From contig JADFQT010000057.1 in NCBI GenBank assembly GCA_022561675.1, forward strand, positions 1-11,012: 11,012 nucleotides of DNA, written 5' to 3'. Shown here piece by piece: positions 5,752-11,012 of the stretch. The stretch comes from Chloroflexota bacterium. GTDB taxonomy: Bacteria > Chloroflexota > Dehalococcoidia > Lucifugimonadales > UBA3495. A program made the position numbers and the translations under genes. Under the pieces are notes generated by a model, which did no database searches, was not told where the DNA came from, and worked only from the letters and a program-made list of their open reading frames with translations. Within the stretch, counting starts at the first letter, position 1; each line of letters begins with the position of its first letter.

Positions 5752-6672
5752 ATGAAAGCGGAGTACGATGTCATCATCCTGGGCGCGGGCGCGGCGGGTC
5801 TGTCCGCCGGCCTGTATACCACCCGAGCGATGATGAAGACCCTGATTCTGGAATCCCTGGGCGCCGGTGGCCAGCTTTTGATTACCGACGAGATCGAGAA
5901 TTATCCCGGATTTCCCAAGGGCGTCAAGGGCCAGGAATTGTCCCTGATGATGGAGGAGCAAACCACCCGTTTCGGCGCCGAGATCGAATACGCGGAAGCA
6001 GAATCGGTGGACAACCTGGACCAGCCCGTCAAGGTGGTCCGAACTTACGACAAGGAATACACCGCCAGCCGGTTGATCATCGCCACCGGCGGCAGCCATA
6101 ACAAGCTGGGTGTGACCGGAGAGGACGAATACGCCGGGCGGGGCGTCTCTTACTGCGCCGTATGCGACGGCAATTTCTTCCGGGGTCAGGACGTGGTAGT
6201 GGTAGGTGGAGGCGACGCCGCCATGGACGAAAGCTACTATTTAAGCGGCATCGTCAACTCGGTGACCGTAGTCCACCGCCGCGATGAGTTGCGAGCCACC
6301 AAGGTCCTGCAAGAGCGGGCTTTTGCCAGCCCCAAATTCAAGTGGCTCTGGAGCCACGTGGTGGAGGAGTTTGTCGGCAACGAGATCTTGGAATCGGCCC
6401 GGGTCAGGGACCTGAAATCCGGCGAGGTGTACGAGTACCCGACCGCGGCGGCTTTCATCTACGTGGGGTTCCACCCGAACACGGAGTACCTCAGGGGAAT
6501 ACTGGACATGGACGCGGCCGGGCACATTTACGGGGACCAGCACATGCGAACCAACCAGCCGGGCGTATACATTTGCGGTGACGCCCGCGCCGAATCCACC
6601 CGCCAGCTGGGAGCCGCAGTGGGCGACGGAATAACCGCCGCTTTGGCAGCCTACCATGACCATTCGGCCTGA
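5752..6672 (+). CDS. trxB: Thioredoxin reductase (NADPH, FAD), low-molecular-weight type
   Basis: Flavoenzyme that passes electrons from NADPH through FAD and a redox-active disulfide to thioredoxin in the cytoplasm; 306 residues, the usual size. Seen: FAD motif GAGAAG (residues 11-16), GGQLLITDEIENYPGF, ATGG (111-114), active-site Cys135-Ala-Val-Cys138 in SYCAVCDG, NADPH motif GGGDAAMDE (152-160), HRRDELRA (175-182), and the C-terminal FAD segment GDARAESTRQLGAAVGDG. Family members usually read GDVR and GGGDSA there, small differences that do not touch catalysis. The frame extends back to GTG 5713 and includes ATG 5743. ATG 5752 is chosen because GGAGG ends 11 bases upstream (only two from 5743) and the Rossmann motif begins where the family expects. 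A strong terminator follows. It could reduce a thioredoxin serving redox proteins such as the DUF3179 protein, but that is only inference. Confidence 0.95.
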   Translation: MKAEYDVIILGAGAAGLSAGLYTTRAMMKTLILESLGAGGQLLITDEIENYPGFPKGVKGQELSLMMEEQTTRFGAEIEYAEAESVDNLDQPVKVVRTYDKEYTASRLIIATGGSHNKLGVTGEDEYAGRGVSYCAVCDGNFFRGQDVVVVGGGDAAMDESYYLSGIVNSVTVVHRRDELRATKVLQERAFASPKFKWLWSHVVEEFVGNEILESARVRDLKSGEVYEYPTAAAFIYVGFHPNTEYLRGILDMDAAGHIYGDQHMRTNQPGVYICGDARAESTRQLGAAVGDGITAALAAYHDHSA

Positions 6673-6693
6673 CCGCTGCATTTAGTCCCGAAG

Positions 6694-6719
6694 AACCGGG
6701 GCGACAACAACCGGGGCGA
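6694..6719. repeat. Direct repeat AACCGGGGCGA, 15-bp period
   Basis: Identical 11-bp copies at 6694-6704 and 6709-6719. The second copy runs into the left arm of the trxB terminator, so the terminator stem may have arisen partly by duplication. Confidence 0.65.
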
Positions 6720-6741
6720 GGATTACCTCGCCCCTTCCTTT
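6713..6741 (+). terminator. Rho-independent terminator of trxB
   Basis: GGGGCGAGG (6713-6721), loop ATTA, and CCTCGCCCC (6726-6734) form a perfect 9-bp GC-rich stem followed by TTCCTTT. It lies 40 bp after the trxB stop codon. The minus-strand side has no T tract, so it probably acts on plus-strand transcripts only. Confidence 0.8.
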
Positions 6742-6787
6742 GCCCCGTCACGCCATACAGCCTGCCCCCATCAGCATGGCAACCGAT

Positions 6788-7528
6788 TCACAGCCTCGTT
6801 ACCTCCCGGCCAAGCAGCATCAGACTCCCGGCAATAATCACAGCTATCGCGGCATACCGGAACAGGCCTTCGTTGATGCGGTTGACGATCAAGTTGGCCA
6901 AACCCAACCCGGCCAGCAGTCCAGGCACCAGCAGTCCAGCGTTGGCCAGCGTATCCAGATCCACCAGGCCGACGACGGAATAGAGAACGAAGGCCAGCAC
7001 GTAGTTAGAAAGAAAGAAAAACGCCAAAGAAGCCCGCATCACCGGCGGTGGCCACCCTTGCGCCATTACATAAATGGCCGCCAACGGGCCACCAATGCTG
7101 AGCGAGGTGATGGAAAGGGAGGCTAGGAAGCCAAAAATCGGACCGCCCAACCGATGCCGGGCCAGGGGAATCTGCACTTTGAACAAGATGAGGATCCCCA
7201 GGACCAGAATCACACCGCCAATGGCCATGCGTAAAACCGCGGGGTCGGCGAGGTTCAGCGCCCACACCCCCAGGGGGACGGCAGCCAGGCCTCCCACTGC
7301 CATTCCCAGCACCGGCCGAAAGCTCAAATGCTGCCTCACCCGAAACAACACGATGACCAGCAAGATGACGATGAGGATATTGGCAATGACCACCACCGAT
7401 TGAGGGGCAAGAAACAGAAGCAGCAACGGAGCCACCACTAATGCAAACCCAAAGCTGACAGTGCCCATGATGGTAGCGCCCAGGAAAACCGCCACCAGGG
7501 CTATGACCAGCTCCCAACCGTCAAGCAA
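6788..7528 (-). CDS. TauE/SafE-family (DUF81) membrane transporter
   Basis: Integral inner-membrane protein of 246 residues with about eight hydrophobic segments (roughly 6-24, 28-41, 45-62, 72-92, 100-117, 132-154, 165-187, 193-213, with a further one at 222-239). The two-half layout, the GATIMGTVSFGFALVVAPLL start and the mid-protein GGPLAAIYVMAQ stretch fit the TauE/SafE family, whose characterised members export sulfite, sulfoacetate or related organosulfonate anions. Substrate cannot be read from sequence, and no sulfonate-degradation genes are adjacent. The start is TTG 7528: GGGAG (7540-7536) lies seven bases upstream, and the first membrane segment begins a few residues in. It converges with trxB across the terminator. 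Confidence 0.87.
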   Translation of the reverse strand: MLDGWELVIALVAVFLGATIMGTVSFGFALVVAPLLLLFLAPQSVVVIANILIVILLVIVLFRVRQHLSFRPVLGMAVGGLAAVPLGVWALNLADPAVLRMAIGGVILVLGILILFKVQIPLARHRLGGPIFGFLASLSITSLSIGGPLAAIYVMAQGWPPPVMRASLAFFFLSNYVLAFVLYSVVGLVDLDTLANAGLLVPGLLAGLGLANLIVNRINEGLFRYAAIAVIIAGSLMLLGREVTRL

Positions 7529-7570
7529 AAGCGATCTCCCGGGTTAAGAATCTACTTCAAAGCGACCCAG

Positions 7571-7604
7571 GTCATTCCGAAGAAGCCCTTCGGCTCGGAG
7601 TGAC
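7571..7604. repeat. Short hairpin repeat, GTCATTCCGA termini
   Basis: GTCATTCCGA (7571-7580) pairs with TCGGAGTGAC (7595-7604), ten pairs including one G-U. The termini resemble those of the longer hairpin at 3648-3722 (GTCATTGCGAG), suggesting the same or a related dispersed intergenic family. The remaining bases to 7787 contain nothing I can recognise. Confidence 0.6.
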
Positions 7605-7787
7605 ATTTTGATAAGGTTACCAAGGGGATTCTTAGCGGTAATAGGATAACTGTTCCGTCAATCGTTTGGCCCGGCCGAGACCAGACGACCCTATAGCAAG
7701 GTCAAGTGGGGATCTACAGGACCGGCTTGCCAACCCCTGCGGGCTTCATCTTGGCATTGGTTTAGAAGAATCAGCCTAACCGCGGGA

Positions 7788-8690
7788 TTAAAGCTGGATA
7801 GTGCTGGGAGGAGAAACTGGCTTCCAGAAATCCAGTAGATACTCGAAGGTGGTGCCCATTGTGATGTAGTTGGAGGGCCAGCCGAAAATGCCGACCCGGT
7901 TAACGATGTTGGTGCGGTCCCAAATGATGGTGTTGCGAAGCTCGTAACCTACCTGCCTCATGGCTTCCACCACCGCGATGTGAAGGGTTACCCGCTGGTT
8001 CTCCCACCACATGTCCGGCACGTCGATTACGCAGTGTCCCTTCTCCTTAAGCAGGGGCAGCAGCCCTTGGAATATCTGCCCCATCTCCCGCTGGTAACCT
8101 TCCAGGTCCAGCGTGCCCAGGTCTCTCTGGTCCTGGCTGTACTGCTCGACCTTGAGGTACTGGTCGTTGGCGCGCAGGTTGCCGCGCCGGCTCTTGTTCA
8201 GCCTGGGGCGATTCAGCAAGTTAGCGTAGGGTGGCGAGGTCACGATCAGGCTTACCGTTCCTGGCTCCAGGTATTCCGGGATGGACCTGGCATCGTCGCA
8301 GCAGGCGATTTGATCGGTGCTTAATGCCGCAGGGAGGCTGGCTAATCTGGAGTTGCTCAACTCCACATATTCTGGCTTCAGGTCAAAACCAACGGCGTTG
8401 CGGTTCAGGTCCTGGGCGGCGACTAGAGTGGAACCACTGCCCAAGAAGGGGTCCAGCACCAGCTCGCCTTCGTGGGTGAACAGGGAAATACATTTTTTTG
8501 CCAGGGCGATGGGATAAGTCGCTGGGTGCAGTTTTTTGTCTCTGATGTCCCTGGACTCATAGTTAAACTGCCATACGCCTATTTGGGATTTCATCCATTC
8601 TTTTGCCGTGATGCAGCTAAGATGATTTTCTGGGCAGTCGCACACGCGGGCGTGCTTAACCTCTAGCCTGGTGCCGGTACTGGCGATCAT
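7788..8690 (-). CDS. DNA methyltransferase, amino-group (N4-cytosine or N6-adenine), SPPY motif
   Basis: Transfers a methyl group from S-adenosylmethionine to an exocyclic amino group in DNA. Seen in order, for a 300-residue start: HPATYPIALAKKC (motif X-like), VLDPFLGSGSTLVAA (SAM-binding motif I, about 78-92), GFDLKPEYVEL, and TSPPYAN (catalytic motif IV, 151-157), then TIIWDR and FEYLLDFWKP near the C-terminus. SPPY is more common in N4-cytosine enzymes. The wording of motifs X-I is that of the beta class, where they normally come last; here they come first, suggesting a circular permutation. No restriction endonuclease gene is adjacent, so it appears orphan. ATG 8690 is chosen because GGGGAGG lies three bases upstream; TTG 8732 would add 14 residues. 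Confidence 0.88.
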   Translation of the reverse strand: MIASTGTRLEVKHARVCDCPENHLSCITAKEWMKSQIGVWQFNYESRDIRDKKLHPATYPIALAKKCISLFTHEGELVLDPFLGSGSTLVAAQDLNRNAVGFDLKPEYVELSNSRLASLPAALSTDQIACCDDARSIPEYLEPGTVSLIVTSPPYANLLNRPRLNKSRRGNLRANDQYLKVEQYSQDQRDLGTLDLEGYQREMGQIFQGLLPLLKEKGHCVIDVPDMWWENQRVTLHIAVVEAMRQVGYELRNTIIWDRTNIVNRVGIFGWPSNYITMGTTFEYLLDFWKPVSPPSTIQL

Positions 8691-8820
8691 CAGCCTCCCC
8701 GATCCGCAAAACCAACCAATTGGTCGGGTCAACGGCCCCCAAATTTCCGCCTAATAATACCCCCTCAAAACCCCCTTGTCCAAGCCTCCTACACCAAAGA
8801 GAGGGCGCGGTGTTCCCGTC

Positions 8821-9849
8821 TTACCCACGGAACAGCCCCAGTTGGGCGGCCTCTTTTAGCGCCGCGTCGACCGCCACCACCGGCGGCCCGTTGCGCTGCA
8901 GCTCCACCTCTACCAGCTGCTCCGGGCTTACCGAAAACGCTCGCTCGCCGTCCAGCGCCACCGTGGCATAACGCCGCTCCACGGCTATTCTTTCCCCCAT
9001 GACCAGCCGCCGCCAGCTAGGGATGGGCACATTCTGGACCACGCCGGGCGCGATGGCAGCCAGCACAGTAACTGGCTCCGAGACCGGCTGCGGGCCGGAA
9101 GCGCCGGGCTGTTCGTTGCCCAGAGACGAATCCAGCACGTAATGGAGACCGCCTTCCTCCGCCAGGGTTACCGGATGTAAAGCCGCCCCAACAGCAGCCA
9201 GTCCAATGCTGGTGGGCTCCGCCCGGGTCAGGAACACCTCGTACAGAGTGCTCAGGTCCCAGATAGCCCGGGCGGCCACAAAACGCTCTTGGGAGAAGGC
9301 CACGTCAATCAAGGCCATATCCCGATACCGCCCGTCGATGTATACATTCAAGGTCTTGCTAACGGTGGAAATCCGGCTCAGGTCTAGTTTGCCCTGAGCG
9401 ACCAGACCCGCGGCCAGACCGGCCAGGGTCCCCTCCACCATGGTGGGAAAAACGTTGTTGGTTCCGGTGGATATGGCAACTATAGGTATTTGACCCGAAC
9501 CGGTGGCCGCCGCACGATTCGTGCCGTCGCCTCCCAGGGTAACCAGACAGTCCACGCCCATTTCCCGCATCATGGTCGCGGCGCGGGCGGTGTCACCCTC
9601 TTCGTGGTAGACCTGCATATCCAGCAGCTCCAACTCCAGAGAGACCTGGGCATCGTCGCGACTGCGGCGGCACAGGTTGGAGGCGTCGGGCATGCCCACC
9701 ACTCGCTCAATGCCCACAGCTTGAAGACCCACCAACACCCGCCGAAGTGTGTTCACCTTCTCCCAGTCGGGAACCACCCGGCCTTGGGCCACCAGCCGCC
9801 GGATGTCCTTGCTGGCCGCGGGATTGGCTATTATGCCGACTAGCGCCAA
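8821..9849 (-). CDS. ATP-NAD kinase family protein (COG3199-like)
   Basis: A protein of 342 residues with the diacylglycerol/NAD-kinase type fold motifs: GIIANPAASKDIRR at the N-terminus, LVTLGGDGTNR (GGDGT at 106-110) and STGTNNVFP (127-135), the nucleotide-binding loops of this superfamily. The mid-region DMALIDVAF stretch and the C-terminal beta-rich part (SWRRLVMGERIAVE) also fit. COG3199 proteins are annotated as predicted NAD kinases or AcoX-like proteins, but I know of no settled substrate, so the function stays general. No acetoin-catabolism genes are adjacent. The frame opens at TTG 9867, but TTG 9849 is preferred: AGGA lies six bases upstream and the protein then begins with the conserved strand. 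A perfect 16-bp palindrome lies 37 bp upstream. Transcribed alone and divergent from the amidase gene. Confidence 0.82.
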   Translation of the reverse strand: MALVGIIANPAASKDIRRLVAQGRVVPDWEKVNTLRRVLVGLQAVGIERVVGMPDASNLCRRSRDDAQVSLELELLDMQVYHEEGDTARAATMMREMGVDCLVTLGGDGTNRAAATGSGQIPIVAISTGTNNVFPTMVEGTLAGLAAGLVAQGKLDLSRISTVSKTLNVYIDGRYRDMALIDVAFSQERFVAARAIWDLSTLYEVFLTRAEPTSIGLAAVGAALHPVTLAEEGGLHYVLDSSLGNEQPGASGPQPVSEPVTVLAAIAPGVVQNVPIPSWRRLVMGERIAVERRYATVALDGERAFSVSPEQLVEVELQRNGPPVVAVDAALKEAAQLGLFRG

Positions 9850-9885
9850 ATTTCTTCCTACTAACAAGGGCCGGGTTTACCAATC

Positions 9886-9901
9886 GGGGCAATATTGCCC
9901 C
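9886..9901. promoter_or_regulatory. Perfect 16-bp palindrome between divergent genes, possible operator
   Basis: GGGGCAATATTGCCCC is a perfect inverted repeat with no spacer, placed 37 bp before the kinase start and 29 bp before a TATAAT on the other strand. A dimeric regulator site is the simplest reading. With no loop it is unlikely to act as an RNA hairpin. Confidence 0.45.
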
Positions 9902-9929
9902 ATCGTCCTTCCAAACTTCCAGCCTGGGC

Positions 9930-9935
9930 TATAAT
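9930..9935 (+). promoter_or_regulatory. Consensus -10 (TATAAT) upstream of the amidase gene
   Basis: A perfect TATAAT faces the amidase gene, 125 bp before its ATG. No convincing -35 is found at 16-18 bp upstream, where a C-rich stretch (CCTTCC) lies. If used, the leader would be about 118 bases. The palindrome at 9886-9901 lies just upstream, where an activator could bind. Confidence 0.35.
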
Positions 9936-10060
9936 GGGGGCGATTGTAGGCAGGGGTCCGATTAGTGTCAATCAGTACAGCCCGCTCGGGCAGGCATCTG
10001 CGCCACCGGACAGCAAATTAGCTAGTACCGTTGAGTCAGCACAATAGAAGGAGGGCCCGT

Positions 10061-11012
10061 ATGGAGTCCGACATGAGCTTCGCTCCAGCCACCGAACTCC
10101 GCCAGAAAATCGCCGCGAAAGAGGTGTCCATCGTCGAGCTGACAGAGCTCTTTTACCGGAGGATCGAGCGCCTGAACCCGCAACTGAACGCCTATCTGTC
10201 CCTCTGTCCAGACCAGGCCCTGGCCGCGGCCAAACAGGCCCAGGAAGCGGTACAGAGGGGGGACAGCCTGGGCCCGCTACACGGCATACCCATATCCATT
10301 AAAGACCTGGAGGCAACCCAGGGAATTCCCACCACCATGGGATCGACCATTTTCCAGGACCGGGTTCCGGAGGTTGACTCGGTGGTAGTGGAGCGGGTGA
10401 GACGAGCCGGCGCCATTATTCTGGGCAAGACCAACACGCCGGAATTCGGCCAGTCCGGCACCACGGAAAACCTGCTGGGCGACGCCTGCCGCAATCCGTG
10501 GAACACCGAGCGCACCGCCGGCGGTTCCAGCGGAGGCGCGGCGGCGGCGCTGGCTTCGGGGCTGTGCACCCTGGCCACCGGCAGCGACGGCGGCGGCTCC
10601 ATTCGCATTCCCGCCAGCTTCACCGGAGTTTTCGGAATTAAGCCGTCGCAAGGCCGGGTGCCCCGTTACGGCGGCTACGGACAGCCGGCCGCCAACCACT
10701 TCTCCCAATCGGGACCGATGTCCCGTACCGTAGCCGACACCGCCCTGCTGCTGCAAGTGCTGGCCGGGCCCGACCCCAGAGACCCTACCTCCATGCGGGA
10801 GCCACCGCCCGATTTTTCCAGCGGTCTGAACCAGGGGGTGGGCGGCCTGCGGATGGCCTGGAGCCCAGACCTGGGATACGCCGGGGTGGATCCTGAAGTC
10901 GTCAGCATAACCGAAAAGGCGGCCCAGGTGTTCACGGAGCTGGGTGCCAAGGTCGACGAAGCCAACTTGACCCTGGAGGACCCCTTTTCGGCGTTCTTTG
11001 ACGTTTTTAGCA
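10061..11012 (+). CDS. Amidase signature family enzyme, N-terminal part (runs off right edge)
   Basis: Hydrolyses an amide (or transfers its ammonia) with a Ser-cisSer-Lys triad. 317 codons are visible of a usual ~450-490. The triad is complete: Lys81 in PISIKD, cis-Ser156 in AGGSSGG, nucleophile Ser180 in GSDGGGSIRIP. The spacings (75 and 24 residues) equal those I recall for fatty-acid amide hydrolase. VFGIKPSQGRVP follows. AAGGAGG just upstream of ATG 10061 is an excellent ribosome-binding site. It resembles both stand-alone amidases and GatA of the Glu-tRNA(Gln) amidotransferase; no gatB or gatC is in view, and the DGGGSIR sequence favours a general amidase. Substrate unknown. Confidence 0.93.
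   Translation, partial: MESDMSFAPATELRQKIAAKEVSIVELTELFYRRIERLNPQLNAYLSLCPDQALAAAKQAQEAVQRGDSLGPLHGIPISIKDLEATQGIPTTMGSTIFQDRVPEVDSVVVERVRRAGAIILGKTNTPEFGQSGTTENLLGDACRNPWNTERTAGGSSGGAAAALASGLCTLATGSDGGGSIRIPASFTGVFGIKPSQGRVPRYGGYGQPAANHFSQSGPMSRTVADTALLLQVLAGPDPRDPTSMREPPPDFSSGLNQGVGGLRMAWSPDLGYAGVDPEVVSITEKAAQVFTELGAKVDEANLTLEDPFSAFFDVFS

Noticed and set aside
5752..6672. trxB as a second selenoprotein or partner gene of the DUF3179 protein
   Set aside because: Its active site has two ordinary Cys codons and no in-frame TGA. It is 3 kb away in a separate transcription unit, so a functional link is not supported by position.
6241..6681. Minus-strand 146-codon frame opposite trxB
   Set aside because: Shadow of trxB, whose motifs are complete on the plus strand.
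6713..6741. Bidirectional terminator serving the convergent exporter gene too
   Set aside because: The minus-strand side of the stem is followed by GGTTGTTG, not a T tract, so only plus-strand termination is supported.
7005..7517. Second minus-strand 170-codon frame inside the TauE/SafE gene
   Set aside because: Overlaps the membrane protein gene in another frame and lacks coherent hydrophobic segments or known motifs.
10192..10756. Minus-strand frames opposite the amidase
   Set aside because: The complete amidase triad and a strong ribosome-binding site fix the coding strand as plus.

Overview
The window looks like chromosomal DNA of a fairly GC-rich free-living bacterium. It carries ten protein-coding genes, two of them cut by the window edges, and no RNA gene or insertion sequence that I can recognise. 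Intergenic hairpins beginning GTCATT(G/C)CGA, and the mix of housekeeping genes with a COG3199-type kinase, an amidase and a DUF3179 protein, would fit a Chloroflexota (Dehalococcoidia/SAR202-like) genome. That placement is inference and weak.

Layout, left to right: the N-terminal two thirds of transketolase (minus, runs off the left edge); a divergent membrane-anchored DUF3179 gene (plus, 1468-2586) interrupted by one in-frame TGA; a beta-hydroxyacid dehydrogenase (minus) that converges on it; an intergenic stretch with a 15-bp triple repeat and a long hairpin repeat; hypoxanthine phosphoribosyltransferase (minus); an NAD-dependent sugar epimerase (plus); thioredoxin reductase-like trxB (plus) with a clear terminator; a TauE/SafE-type exporter (minus); an apparently orphan DNA methyltransferase with SPPY motif (minus); a COG3199-like ATP-NAD kinase family protein (minus); and the first 317 codons of an amidase (plus, runs off the right edge). 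Most genes appear to be single transcription units. No long operon or pathway cluster is evident.

The most interesting item is the DUF3179 gene. Its only in-frame stop is a TGA exactly where the family normally has the first Cys of a Cys-Pro-Leu-Cys motif. The frame continues for 243 more sense codons of good DUF3179 sequence. A long hairpin starts at the TGA, with a 7-bp top stem and a UGUAU apical loop 20 nt downstream, which has the layout of a bacterial SECIS element. I read it as a probable 372-residue selenoprotein (Sec129-Pro-Leu-Cys132). The protein is also an internal duplication whose second half has lost the redox pair (Glu286/Ser289).

Second-rank points: hpt has no ATG/GTG/TTG early enough to include its conserved N-terminus, but an ideal Shine-Dalgarno sits 6 nt before an ATC codon that would give a family-typical 183 residues. 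Short tandem duplications (units 12-20 bp, several with a 15-bp period) recur at many gene borders, including one that duplicates the transketolase ribosome-binding site. Intergenic stretches not listed as features (for example 7605-7787 and 8691-8820) show nothing I can support.
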